Position numbers and translations under genes: made by a program. The notes below the pieces were generated by a model. The model did no database searches. It was given only the letters and a program-made list of their open reading frames with translations, and had not been told where the DNA came from. DNA of 64,000 nucleotides from Mycolicibacterium vulneris (GTDB taxonomy: Bacteria; Actinomycetota; Actinomycetes; Mycobacteriales; Mycobacteriaceae): the NCBI RefSeq assembly GCF_002104765.1, contig NZ_NCXM01000001.1, positions 62,001 through 126,000 of the forward strand, given 5' to 3'. Shown here in pieces: positions 1-8,322 of the stretch; positions within the stretch are counted from its first letter, which is position 1; every line of letters starts with the position of its first letter.

Positions 1-346
1 GTAGGACAACGCACCGGGGAGATCGCGGGTGAACAATTCATCGCCCAAGGCGCGCACGTCGCCTTCGGTGCGCCCAGCCCAGTCCTTGACGGCTGCTTCC
101 AGCAGTCGGATGAATCCGGCCTCGTCGAGCGAAGAGCGTTCCAGACCACGGGGGGCCTCAACGCGGTCGCGGCCGCGTCGCGCTTGGGACGGTGGCGGCG
201 GTGGGATTGCAGCACGGCTCCGGGTGCGACGAGGGTGCCGTCAAAATCAAAAATGCCCCGACGCGTGCGCCGCGGGGCCCGGCCCGCAACCCCGCTATCA
301 AGGCATCCAGCGGGGCCATCGTGGGATCTGCAACGTGCTGGTTCAC
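1..346 (-). pseudogene. HAD-IB family phosphatase, 5' part, apparently frameshifted twice
   Basis: Runs off the left edge, so only the N-terminal part is visible. The GTG start overlaps the TGA of the upstream flavin reductase (GTGA), the usual coupling in this operon. The first 29 codons lead into a T-run at about 254-258, and the HAD motif I (GIFDFDGTL) appears only in the next frame. The family's helical cap (RVEAPRGLERSS through ELFTRDLPGALSY) continues in the third frame from about 185 downward. Each jump fits a one-base deletion, so the gene looks inactivated. The T-run and the GC-rich second site are also places where sequencing errors occur. The family removes phosphate from small phosphomonoesters such as phosphoserine; the substrate here is unknown. 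Confidence 0.6.
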
Positions 347-879
347 TGCGGAACGGGCCTGGTATGCAGATAGGTGCCGTTGTGATAGATCAGCGGTGCC
401 GGTGGTTTGCCGTCTTGCTCGGGGGCGCAGTGCGCATCGCTAACCAAACCGATGACCAACGTCGAGTCGCCAGCGTCGATGAGTTGGCGCGGCTCGACCC
501 GGAGCCAGGTGGCGGTGCCGTGCAGCAGAGGTTCGCCAGTGTCCAGCGTGGTCCACAGCGCGGTGTCGGCGAACCTGAGTTCGGCGCTGCGGGAAAACCG
601 TTGCGCCACAGCAAGTTGATGCTCGGCAAGGAGGTGGATGAGAAGTGAGTCGGCCTGGCGCAGCGCCGCGATGCTCGACGACGTGTTGGTGATGTTAAAG
701 CTCACCAGCGGTGGGTCAAGTGACAGTGAGGCCAACGACGTGGCGGTGAATCCGACCGGCCCACTCGGCGAGGCCAGGGTGATGATGGCTACGCCGGCGG
801 GATGGCGGCGCAGCGTTGCTCGATAGGCCGAGGTGTCTAACCCGCCTTCACGCCCTGTGTTGTTGGGGATACCGGACAT
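343..879 (-). CDS. flavin reductase-like FMN-binding protein
   Basis: 178 aa, normal length for the flavin-reductase domain family (HpaC/HsaB type), which supplies reduced flavin to partner monooxygenases. Family hallmarks are visible: HPAGVAIIT near residue 26, a [21 protein letters not shown] block around residues 42-63, and a C-terminal LIYHNGTYL. The start has a clear AAGGAG ribosome site. It lies 24 bp after the LLM-like gene and overlaps the HAD gene by 4 bp, so it belongs to a minus-strand operon led by an acyl-CoA synthetase. It may reduce flavin for a monooxygenase acting on a lipid or steroid fragment. The partner is not obvious here, because the adjacent LLM-like protein lacks a full barrel. 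Confidence 0.8.
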   Translation of the reverse strand: MSGIPNNTGREGGLDTSAYRATLRRHPAGVAIITLASPSGPVGFTATSLASLSLDPPLVSFNITNTSSSIAALRQADSLLIHLLAEHQLAVAQRFSRSAELRFADTALWTTLDTGEPLLHGTATWLRVEPRQLIDAGDSTLVIGLVSDAHCAPEQDGKPPAPLIYHNGTYLHTRPVPQ

Positions 880-903
880 GAAACTCCTTGCTGGACAACG
901 TAT

Positions 904-1518
904 TCAGGCGATACAGGCGCTGCGCACGCGCCCGTGGCGCGGCGTTGAAACGCACGCCGGGGTGCCGCGTTCGATACGGCCTGCGCCGATCTCCTGCAGC
1001 CTGCGGGCGTCCAGGGTGAGGCCAAAACGCCGCAGAAGGGGCGGCGCAGTGGCACACAACGAGTCCAGCGTCGCCAGCGACAACGGACGCAGTGTGACCC
1101 CGTCGGCGACGTCGGCGGCGTAAATGTCGCCGATCAGCCCGGCCAGACCGGCCGGCGTGCCCACGTACCGCAGTGACTCGCCCCGGTGAACAACACCGCG
1201 GGCTTCATCGTGACGCATCATTTGGGCACGCGCGGTGCCGGCCTGCTCGGCAGTCAGTGCTTCGAGGTCGACCAGCACGGCCACGCCGGCCGTCCGGCGC
1301 CGGCCCTGGTGAGCCTCGGCGCGGAGACGCGCGGTCTCGCGCCTTGCCGCGCGCAAGTCAGGTGCGGCGATCCGCACCGTTTCGCCGGGAGGGCGGTCTG
1401 CGGTGATCTCGACCCACCCGCGCGCGGCGCCGTCTGCGATATCGAGTCCGTCGAGGTCGACGGCAATGCGAAGCCGCCGCGTCGTCGACGTTGTGGCGCT
1501 AAAGAGGTCCGTGGACAT
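904..1518 (-). CDS. protein resembling the C-terminal part of an LLM-family flavin monooxygenase
   Basis: 204 aa. The segment LRYVGTPAGLAGLIGDIYAADVADGVTL and the following region resemble the C-terminal end of nitrilotriacetate-monooxygenase-type luciferase-like enzymes, where a GTP/DG(V/F)TL stretch precedes the last helices. No N-terminal TIM-barrel half is present. Upstream there is only a 10-bp gap to the acyl-CoA synthetase stop, so this is not a frameshifted tail of a visible full gene. It may be a free-standing relic or a protein with its own role. The reading frame is open with mycobacterial codon use. It is co-transcribed with the flavin reductase, which suggests descent from a two-component flavin monooxygenase. 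Confidence 0.55.
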   Translation of the reverse strand: MSTDLFSATTSTTRRLRIAVDLDGLDIADGAARGWVEITADRPPGETVRIAAPDLRAARRETARLRAEAHQGRRRTAGVAVLVDLEALTAEQAGTARAQMMRHDEARGVVHRGESLRYVGTPAGLAGLIGDIYAADVADGVTLRPLSLATLDSLCATAPPLLRRFGLTLDARRLQEIGAGRIERGTPACVSTPRHGRVRSACIA

Positions 1519-1528
1519 CAGTTCTCGC

Positions 1529-3097
1529 TTATCCGACTTGGCGCGACCGGCCCTGCCAGTACGGTTCGCGCAGACTTTTCTTGTCGACTTTGCCGGTGGC
1601 GTTGAGCGGCATGTCGTCGACGAAAACTACCGTTTTGGGAGCGCATACGCTGCCCAGTTCGGCTTTCACATGATCGATGAGCTGTTGTTCGTCGATCACG
1701 GCTCCGGACCGGGTCACGACGACGGCCAGAACCGCCTCGCCCCATTTCTCGTGCGGCACACCAATCACCGCCGCCTGCGCCACCGCGGCATGGGTCGTCA
1801 ACACGTCCTCGACCTGTCGCGGGAACACGTTGAAGCCGCCGGTGACGATCATGTCGCGCTTGCGATCCACGATGTAGAGGAAGCCGTCGTCGTCGAGGCG
1901 GGCGATGTCGCCGGTGTGGATCCAGCCTTCGCGCAGCGTCTCGGCGTTGCGCGCAGGGTCAAGATAGGACTGCATTTGACCCAGCTGTCTCGTGCAGACC
2001 TCGCCCGCTTCGCCGACCTCGAGTCGGCGCCCAGTCTCGTCGAGAATCTCGATGCCGACGTTGACCAATGGCCGCCCCGCCGAGGCCAACCGCGCCAACC
2101 AGGTCGCGTCGTCGGCGCGGTGCTCGTGTTTACGCAGGCACGATACGAAGCCCTGCTCGGTGCCCGCGTACGTTTGGATGAAGATCGGTCCGAACGCCTC
2201 CAATGCGGCACGTAACCGCTCCGGCGCAATCGGCCCGCCGGCGTAGACGATCGTTTTCAGACTGGACAGATCGAAGTCGGTTCGGTGGGGATCATCGAGG
2301 AGTAGATAAATAATCGTCGGCACGACCGCGGTGGCGGTCACCCGGTGACGCTCGATATTGGTCAGCAGCGTGGCTACATCCAGGGCGGGCAGCATGACAT
2401 TGGTGCCGCCACGCACAAACGTAGGCATCACAAACGCCTGGGAAAAGTGGGTCAACGGCGCCCCGTGCGCGAACACCTCACCGAAGCTGATGTCGGCCAT
2501 GTCCAGGCCAGCCGAAATGCCGTAATACCCCCAGGTGTAATGGGAGTTCACCACCCCCTTGGGTTCACCGGTGCTCCCGGAGGTGAACAAGATGAACGCT
2601 TCATCGTGGGGGTCGATGTCGACGGGCGGGCGGGTGCGGGGTTGGTGATCGACCAGCTCGGCGAAATCGGCGGCCTGCGCAACTCCCTGCTCCGTCGGGA
2701 CGCCTCCGACTCGGATGAGCGTGCGCAAGCTGGGTGCCGTACGGCAGATCTCGGGGATAGCGCTTTCGAACTTCTTATGAAAGATCAACGTGGAAGCGTC
2801 AGTCGAGTTCAGATTCGACGTCCACGTACTCATCGAGGCGCGGGTGGCCATTTGGACCAGGACCGCCCCGGTCGCCCAGATCGCCTGTTGGCACGGGATG
2901 AATTCCAACACGTTGGGCATCAGCAAGCCGACGCGTTGGCCCTTGCCGACGCCCAGGGCGATCAGCCCGTGGGCGATCTGGTTGCGCCACTGGTTCATCT
3001 CGCGGTACGTGATGGACCGGTCGCCATCGATGATTGCCACCGAGTCTCGGTAATAGGTGCATACCCGGTCCAAGACATCGGGCATCGAGCCCCACAT
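1529..3097 (-). CDS. fadD: acyl-CoA synthetase / AMP-dependent ligase (FadD family)
   Basis: 522 aa from the chosen ATG, which has an AGAGGG ribosome site 8 bp upstream; an earlier ATG at 3130 adds 11 unlikely residues. It activates a carboxylic acid to its acyl-adenylate and then to the CoA thioester. All ANL-superfamily motifs are intact: the P-loop FTSGSTGEPKG at about 171-181, YAGTEQ at about 310-315, GWIHTGD at about 391-397, the hinge RKRDMIVTGGFNVFP, and the catalytic lysine in NATGKVDKK near 503. It resembles the FadD8 type with GGFNVFPRQVEDV. It is the first gene of the minus-strand operon. The acid substrate cannot be read from the sequence. Confidence 0.88.
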   Translation of the reverse strand: MWGSMPDVLDRVCTYYRDSVAIIDGDRSITYREMNQWRNQIAHGLIALGVGKGQRVGLLMPNVLEFIPCQQAIWATGAVLVQMATRASMSTWTSNLNSTDASTLIFHKKFESAIPEICRTAPSLRTLIRVGGVPTEQGVAQAADFAELVDHQPRTRPPVDIDPHDEAFILFTSGSTGEPKGVVNSHYTWGYYGISAGLDMADISFGEVFAHGAPLTHFSQAFVMPTFVRGGTNVMLPALDVATLLTNIERHRVTATAVVPTIIYLLLDDPHRTDFDLSSLKTIVYAGGPIAPERLRAALEAFGPIFIQTYAGTEQGFVSCLRKHEHRADDATWLARLASAGRPLVNVGIEILDETGRRLEVGEAGEVCTRQLGQMQSYLDPARNAETLREGWIHTGDIARLDDDGFLYIVDRKRDMIVTGGFNVFPRQVEDVLTTHAAVAQAAVIGVPHEKWGEAVLAVVVTRSGAVIDEQQLIDHVKAELGSVCAPKTVVFVDDMPLNATGKVDKKSLREPYWQGRSRQVG

Positions 3098-3511
3098 CGC
3101 TAGCCCTCTGCCCGATCGTCGGCATGGCAAGCCGGTGAGGGATCAACACCCATAGCTTCCACAGGACTGCTCCTTGTCGCACGGCAGTGGACGGCTAGCG
3201 CCGACGCTATCGGCGCACCACCGCCACATCGACTAACCCCAGGAGGAAAGCTATTGCCCCATCGAGGGAGGGCCCACCCGCACCGCCAGCCCGGGCACCG
3301 ATCCCCAGATTGCCCTGGGACCCGACCTGTTCCTTCCATAAACACGGCCGAAGGCGAACACGGTGGGGCTCTCTGCGGGCGAACCCGAAAGATCGCTTCG
3401 TGACGCCCCACAAGCACCCAAATAGCGCGGCGCGACTATCGGTCATGAGCACCAGGCTCAGGGGGCACTCTCGGGTGTTTGATTTGCCCTCTGCCCTCTG
3501 CCCCAATCCGC
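3098..3511. other. intergenic stretch without a recognisable gene
   Basis: About 410 bp between the fadD start and the stop of the F420 oxidoreductase. Short open frames occur on both strands, but none has a ribosome site, family resemblance or sensible codon bias. It presumably holds the promoter of the fadD operon. No inverted repeat strong enough to name was seen. Confidence 0.5.
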
Positions 3512-4546
3512 CTACGCTGCCTTGATGGCGCTGACGAGAGCAGCGACAGTGGCCTCGCTGAGTGGGTAGGGCGTGTAGAGGGTGAACCTGTCGACCAACC
3601 CACCGAATCGCCGCGCGATATCGCCACCGACCTCGGTCGGGTCGCCGACGACGGCGATCGTGTGCAGGACGTCGTCGTCGACAAGAGCCGCCATGTCCTT
3701 CCACTGCCCGCGTCGAGACAGCCGATGCAACTCCAGGTGGAGGTCTCCCCAGCCGTGCAAGTCCAACACTTTCCGGTAGGCCGGGGTGGCGCCGTAGAAG
3801 GCGATCTGGTCGCGTACCCGCCGGATCGCCGCTACCAGCGATTTTTCGTCTTCGCCGGTGGCGACCAGCCCAGGGTAGGTCGTCGTGAACTCCGCTCGGG
3901 TGCGACCACTAGCCTTCAAACCTGTGTCGATGAGCGGCATCGTCACCTCACGCAGGTAGCGGGCGGTGGTGAAGCCGTGTACCAACAGCCCGTCGGCGAC
4001 TTCGGCGGCGACCGTTGTCATCTGGGGACCCACGGCGGCCACCACGACCCGGGGCGGCCCGAATTGATTGGGTTGTGGACTAAACATCGGTGTCATCAGG
4101 GTGTGCTGGTAGTGCGCGCCGCGAAAGTCGAGTTTTTCGCCGGTGTACCAGCATTGCCAGATGGCTCGTAGCGCTTCGATGTACTCGCGCATCCGCTCGG
4201 CGGGCCCTGACCAGGGCATGCCGAAGCGCCGTTGGATGTGTGCCTGGATCTGCGATCCCAGGCCCAACACGAACCGTCCTCGGCTGAATGTATTGAGATC
4301 GTTGGCCACTGTGGCCATCGTCATCGGGCTGCGGGCGAATGCCACCGCGACCGCAGTTCCCAGCCGCAGGGTGCGGGACCGGTCGGCGGCGATCATCAAC
4401 GGCAAGAACGGATCCCGGCTCACTTCGGTCGACCACACGCCGTCAAAGCCGACGCGCTCGGCCGCCGTCACTTGCGAGGCCAGCACCTCAAGGTCCGCGC
4501 CGGCGGTGCCATCCACAGAACCGCCGATGTTGGCATCGACATGCAT
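3512..4546 (-). CDS. LLM-class F420-dependent oxidoreductase (TIGR03617-like)
   Basis: 344 aa from ATG 4546 (MHVDANIGG). The frame is open to 4645, but the extra residues are unlike the family. It is a luciferase-like TIM barrel expected to use coenzyme F420. The N-terminal strand MHVDANIGG, ERVGFDGVWSTEV, the FVLGLGSQIQAHIQRRFGMPW segment and VAAVGPQMTTVAAEVADGLLVHGF match mycobacterial TIGR03617 enzymes. Full-length, with no lesion seen. It diverges from the membrane-protein gene at 4663 across a 116-bp gap that must hold both promoters. F420 enzymes of this kind often sit near lipid or steroid degradation genes; the substrate is unknown. Confidence 0.82.
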   Translation of the reverse strand: MHVDANIGGSVDGTAGADLEVLASQVTAAERVGFDGVWSTEVSRDPFLPLMIAADRSRTLRLGTAVAVAFARSPMTMATVANDLNTFSRGRFVLGLGSQIQAHIQRRFGMPWSGPAERMREYIEALRAIWQCWYTGEKLDFRGAHYQHTLMTPMFSPQPNQFGPPRVVVAAVGPQMTTVAAEVADGLLVHGFTTARYLREVTMPLIDTGLKASGRTRAEFTTTYPGLVATGEDEKSLVAAIRRVRDQIAFYGATPAYRKVLDLHGWGDLHLELHRLSRRGQWKDMAALVDDDVLHTIAVVGDPTEVGGDIARRFGGLVDRFTLYTPYPLSEATVAALVSAIKAA

Positions 4547-4662
4547 GGTGTTCACCTTGACACGGCAGGCTGAATGGTTGCGGCAATGTCGTCCGTAGGG
4601 GGGAGGAAATTCCCCCTGAGTGGGCTCCCAGCCGGAACGAGGCACGTCATACTGTCGGACCT

Positions 4663-5511
4663 ATGCCACCGATCGATCATGACTTGAACCTGACGACCCA
4701 GGCCATCCTGACCTACGCTAGCTGGGCGTTGACCGCGGTCATCCTTGGGTTCACGGTGCGCTTGGGCGTCCGGGAACGCACTCCGTTCTACGCGTTGATG
4801 GTGTTGGCCGCGATGGTCGGCGCGTTTGCTGAGCCGCTCTATGACATCGCGATGATGCTGTACTTCTATTCGGGCCCCCGGATGTGGACGCACTTCACGG
4901 CCTTCGACATCCCTCAACCGATCTGGACGCACAGCGGGTACGTTGTGTTGTACGCGAGTGCGGCGGTCCTGATAGCCCGAGATGCGCACAGCGGCGCCAT
5001 CACGCGAGTCAAGTTGTTCTGTTGGGCAGCAGTCGAATTGGTGATGTCGTGTGTATTCGAGATGTTCGGTATCAACGGCGGCGCTTACAGTTACTGGGGT
5101 CCGCATGTTCTGCGGATCGTCAACTACCCCTTGGTCATCGGTGTGCTGGAGGCTGCCCAGGTGATCTGCTTTTCCGTCGCCGCAGCCCGACTTCGCGAGC
5201 ACGCGACCTCCCGGTGGCAGCTAGTGGGACTGTTCGTCGTTTTTCCCTGCACCTTCTTCGGAGCGAACTTCGGTGCGGGCTGGCCCACGATCATTGCACT
5301 ACACGCTCACAACACCTCTACAGCGTTGGTCGCGGCGGCCACAGTGCTCAGCATCTCCTTCGCGGTGGTGCTCGTGCGCTTGGCCGCGTCGCTGCTGCCG
5401 ACAGAGCAGGGCGCTCGGCTAGGCGGTGATGCCCAGGACGGCGCGCGCAGCTTCGGTCAGCACGACGCGCAACCGGTCCTCGGCCAGACCGGTGTTGTGA
5501 AACAGCGGTGA
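4663..5511 (+). CDS. polytopic membrane protein of unknown function
   Basis: 282 aa with about seven hydrophobic segments (roughly residues 14-34, 42-66, 88-108, 118-140, 150-176, 188-210 and 225-250). Not assigned to a named family. The motifs HFTAFDIPQP and GGAYSYWGPH lie in loops between helices. The last roughly 31 codons overlap the 3' end of the TetR gene on the other strand (5419-5511), which makes the charged C-terminal tail (GARLGGDAQDGARSFG) a read-through of antisense sequence and possibly a recent extension. It lies between an F420 oxidoreductase and a TetR regulator, upstream of an mce operon, so a role in lipid metabolism or transport is possible but unproven. Confidence 0.7.
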   Translation: MPPIDHDLNLTTQAILTYASWALTAVILGFTVRLGVRERTPFYALMVLAAMVGAFAEPLYDIAMMLYFYSGPRMWTHFTAFDIPQPIWTHSGYVVLYASAAVLIARDAHSGAITRVKLFCWAAVELVMSCVFEMFGINGGAYSYWGPHVLRIVNYPLVIGVLEAAQVICFSVAAARLREHATSRWQLVGLFVVFPCTFFGANFGAGWPTIIALHAHNTSTALVAAATVLSISFAVVLVRLAASLLPTEQGARLGGDAQDGARSFGQHDAQPVLGQTGVVKQR

Positions 5512-5988
5512 TTGGATCGCGCCGATCACGGCGTGCACTACGGTCCGGGCTTCACTGTCGGTAAGGTCGGAGCGTAGTTCATTGACCACGTGCACCCATT
5601 CCTCGAGATAGCGGCGTTGTTTGCGGCGCAGTCGGCGGCGGTCTTCCTCAGGCAGGTTGTTGATCTCGTTGTAGTAGACCTGCGCCAGTTCGCGATCACC
5701 GACCACGAATTCCACTTGGCCGGCGATCAAACGATCCAGCGCCTGACCCAAATCGCTAATGGTATCGAGGATTTCCTGCTCGTCACGCAGCAACTCATCG
5801 ATGACGCGATCAAACAGTGCGACCAACACCGCGGATTTGCTTACGAAGTGCCGATATACCCCGGATCCGGTAATGCCCGCCGCTGCCCCGATCTGGGCGA
5901 TCGAAACGGCGTGAAAGCCGTTGCGCGCAATCAGATCTGCGGCAGCATCCATGATCCGCGCCTTGCGTTCAGGATCGCGGATTCGCAC
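5419..5988 (-). CDS. TetR-family transcriptional regulator
   Basis: 189 aa with a GTG start. The N-terminal helix-turn-helix is typical: RIMDAAADLIARNGFHAVSIAQIGAAAGITGSGVYRHF over residues 11-48. The remainder is an all-helical ligand pocket with YYNEINNLPEEDRRRLRRKQRRYLEEW in the middle. It overlaps the convergent membrane-protein gene by 93 bp at its 3' end. It is transcribed away from the mce operon, with about 680 bp of non-coding DNA between, so it is a plausible local regulator of that operon or of the membrane-protein gene. The ligand, perhaps an acyl-CoA, is unknown. Confidence 0.88.
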   Translation of the reverse strand: MRIRDPERKARIMDAAADLIARNGFHAVSIAQIGAAAGITGSGVYRHFVSKSAVLVALFDRVIDELLRDEQEILDTISDLGQALDRLIAGQVEFVVGDRELAQVYYNEINNLPEEDRRRLRRKQRRYLEEWVHVVNELRSDLTDSEARTVVHAVIGAIQSPLFHNTGLAEDRLRVVLTEAARAVLGITA

Positions 5989-6664
5989 GGCAGGCTGCCG
6001 CGGGAGTGGATCGACCGTTATGGTTCACCTCCGAAGTGTGTACAGGATGACATCGTATCGCTAAGCGACCAGGCAATTCGCTGCATCTATAGTGAATCGG
6101 GATTTGCGGCCCCATCATGAGGCTTTTCCACACTATCCCTCGTCTTCGTGACCTAGCCCACAACTGGCCCTTGACAGGTCCTGCGTCACGTTATAGCGGC
6201 TGCAGAACAATTCATTGTTTTCGACATGAGGGGGTCTGGTGCTCGCGTTGACGCCTCGCTTGTGTGGCCGCGTAGTGATCCGTGGACCGGACGTGTGGTC
6301 GGCACCACAAGGGAGGGTTACGTGAACCCTGTGACAGGCAATGCGAATGTCGGGTCTGATCCCGAGTGCGCCTAACAGATCAACAGTCCGGCGAGCGATT
6401 TTGCTGGCGTCGCGAGGCAGTTGCGGCCAAGCGTAAGCCGGTCTGTCGCTTCGCGTGAATGCCCCAGAAGGGGGAGCGATATCCCACTTCTAGTGGCCGC
6501 GATCACAGCCATCGCGCCGTTACCGTTCCTTCGATGTCGGGCAATCGGGCCCAACGCGACGGCGGGGGGGCTATGCGGTCGAGGGTTGGTTGTGCCAGAA
6601 CGGATTACGGCGTGGTGATCGCCGCGCGCGGCTCCCGGTCGAAGTGGACCAGGAAGGGGACAGC
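5989..6664. promoter_or_regulatory. long intergenic region between the TetR gene and the mce operon
   Basis: About 676 bp with no convincing protein gene. It should carry the TetR promoter (leftward) and the mce promoter (rightward). Visible elements: a short perfect inverted repeat TCGCTAAGCGA at 6058-6068; a 6-bp stem TGTGGT/ACCACA with a 4-nt loop at 6294-6309; and, just after it, a GGGAGGG ribosome-like site before a 17-codon frame starting GTG 6322 and ending TAA 6375. The last could be a leader peptide. Which repeat binds the regulator cannot be decided by eye. Confidence 0.45.
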
Positions 6665-7435
6665 GTGACGTCGTTGGCTGTGGCCACCAAGCCCGTCCGA
6701 GCGGCGGGCGGCTTTTTCGCCATGACACTGGACACCTTCGTGTTGATGTTCAGGCCACCGTTCGCGTGGCGGGAGTACCTGTTTCAAAGCTGGTTCGTCG
6801 CACGGGTATCGGTAGTACCAGCGGTGATGATGACGCTGCCCTATGCGGTGCTGTTGACCTTCACGTTCAACATCTTGTTGACCGAAATCGGCGCTGGGGA
6901 TTTCTCAGGCACCGGGGCCGCGATCGGCACGGTCAACCAAATCGGCCCCATCGTCACCGTTTTGGTGGTCTCAGGCGCAGGTGCCACCGCCATGTGTGCT
7001 GACCTGGGAGCACGTACCATCCGAGAGGAACTTGATGCGCTGCGGGTGATGGGCATCAACCCTATCCAAGCGCTGGTGATCCCACGTGTGCTGGCCGCGA
7101 CCACGGTGGCATTAGCACTGTCATCGGCGGTGACCATGGTGGGCCTTGTGGGCGCCTTCTTTTTCACCGTTTATATCCAGCACGTCTCGGCCGGTGCGTT
7201 CGTGACGGGTCTGACCACACTGACCGGCGCTGGCGACGTGCTGGTGTCCCTCGCCAAGGCAACGCTCTTCGGGATGGCGGCAGGACTCATTGCCTGCTAC
7301 AAGGGCATCTCGGTGGGCGGAGGCCCAGCCGGTGTCGGCAATGCGGTCAACGAGACCGTGGTGTTCACCTTCATGGTGTTATTCGCCATCAACGTCATCG
7401 TCACCGCCGTCGGCGTCCAATTCACGGTGCAATGA
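6665..7435 (+). CDS. yrbEA: YrbE-family ABC permease A of the mce operon
   Basis: 256 aa from GTG 6665, which has AGGAAGGGG upstream; the open frame extends to 6590, but the added residues are arginine-rich and unlike a permease. It is an integral membrane MlaE-type permease of the Mce lipid importer. The cytoplasmic coupling-helix motif EELDALRVMGINP lies near residues 120-132, and the family's GGPAGVGNAVN near the C-terminus, with five to six hydrophobic helices. The second permease gene follows 9 bp later, so the two probably form the heterodimeric channel. The MceG-type ATPase is not in the window, as is usual in mycobacteria. Confidence 0.9.
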   Translation: MTSLAVATKPVRAAGGFFAMTLDTFVLMFRPPFAWREYLFQSWFVARVSVVPAVMMTLPYAVLLTFTFNILLTEIGAGDFSGTGAAIGTVNQIGPIVTVLVVSGAGATAMCADLGARTIREELDALRVMGINPIQALVIPRVLAATTVALALSSAVTMVGLVGAFFFTVYIQHVSAGAFVTGLTTLTGAGDVLVSLAKATLFGMAAGLIACYKGISVGGGPAGVGNAVNETVVFTFMVLFAINVIVTAVGVQFTVQ

Positions 7436-7444
7436 GGTGAATCG

Positions 7445-8320
7445 ATGACATACACCGCTCCCGCTCCTGCAGGCGCCGCTCCCGCGACCTTGCACCCGTG
7501 GTTGCAGCGCGGCGTCGAGAATACGGTCAGCGCGTGGAACCGGATCGGAACCCAGACGCGGTTTTATGCCAGGACGTTAGCGGCGATCCCGGATGCGCTC
7601 GTTCACTACCGTACCGAGCTGCTGCGGCTGATCGCCCAAATGGGTTTGGGGGCAGCCGCACTCGCGGTGATCGGCGGGACCGTCGTGATAGTCGCCTTCC
7701 TCACAATGACTACGGGCGCCCTCGTGGCGGTGCAGGGCTACAACCAATTGGCCTCGGTCGGTATCGAGGCCCTGACCGGGTTCGCCTCGTCCTACTTCAA
7801 TGTCCGGCTGATCGTGCCGGGCACCGCCTCGGTCGCGCTGTCGGCGACCATCGGCGCTGGCGCCACCGCGCAGATGGGGGCGATGCGGATCAATGAGGAA
7901 ATCGACGCGCTTGAGGTGATCGGTATCCGCAGCATCAGCTACCTCGCATCCACCCGAGTCGCCGCCGGGGTGATCGTGGTGATCCCCCTGTATTGCGTGG
8001 CGATGATGATGGCCTTTCTGGCCGCCCGGGTGGGTACGACGGCTATATATGGGCAGGGCTCGGGGGTGTATGACCACTACTTCAACACTTTCCTCAATCC
8101 CCGTGACATGATCTGGTCGTTTTTTCAGTCCGTGGCGATCACGATCGTTGTCATGCTGGTGCACACCTATTACGGCTACACCGCCAGCGGTGGCCCGGCA
8201 GGAGTCGGTGAAGCGGTGGGCCGGGCGGTACGCACCTCGATGGTGGTCGCCGCGGTCGTGATCGTGATGATCACCCTCGCCGTCTACGGCCAGTCCGGCA
8301 ACTTCCATCTAGCGAGCTAG
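7445..8320 (+). CDS. yrbEB: YrbE-family ABC permease B of the mce operon
   Basis: 291 aa. Compared with its partner it has a longer N-terminal cytoplasmic segment (residues 1-60, with TRFYARTLAAIPDAL). The conserved NEEIDALEVIGIRSISYL loop lies near residues 151-168 and GGPAGVGEAVGRAVR near the end. It starts 9 bp after yrbEA with GAGGTGA as ribosome site and ends 2 bp before mceA, so it is tightly coupled. It is predicted to pair with YrbEA in the inner membrane as the translocation channel for lipid delivered by the MceA-F assembly. Confidence 0.9.
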   Translation: MTYTAPAPAGAAPATLHPWLQRGVENTVSAWNRIGTQTRFYARTLAAIPDALVHYRTELLRLIAQMGLGAAALAVIGGTVVIVAFLTMTTGALVAVQGYNQLASVGIEALTGFASSYFNVRLIVPGTASVALSATIGAGATAQMGAMRINEEIDALEVIGIRSISYLASTRVAAGVIVVIPLYCVAMMMAFLAARVGTTAIYGQGSGVYDHYFNTFLNPRDMIWSFFQSVAITIVVMLVHTYYGYTASGGPAGVGEAVGRAVRTSMVVAAVVIVMITLAVYGQSGNFHLAS

Positions 8321-8322
8321 CG

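Noticed and set aside
3207..3704. 165-codon minus-strand frame between fadD and the F420 oxidoreductase
   Set aside because: Overlaps the end of the oxidoreductase in another frame and has no family features.
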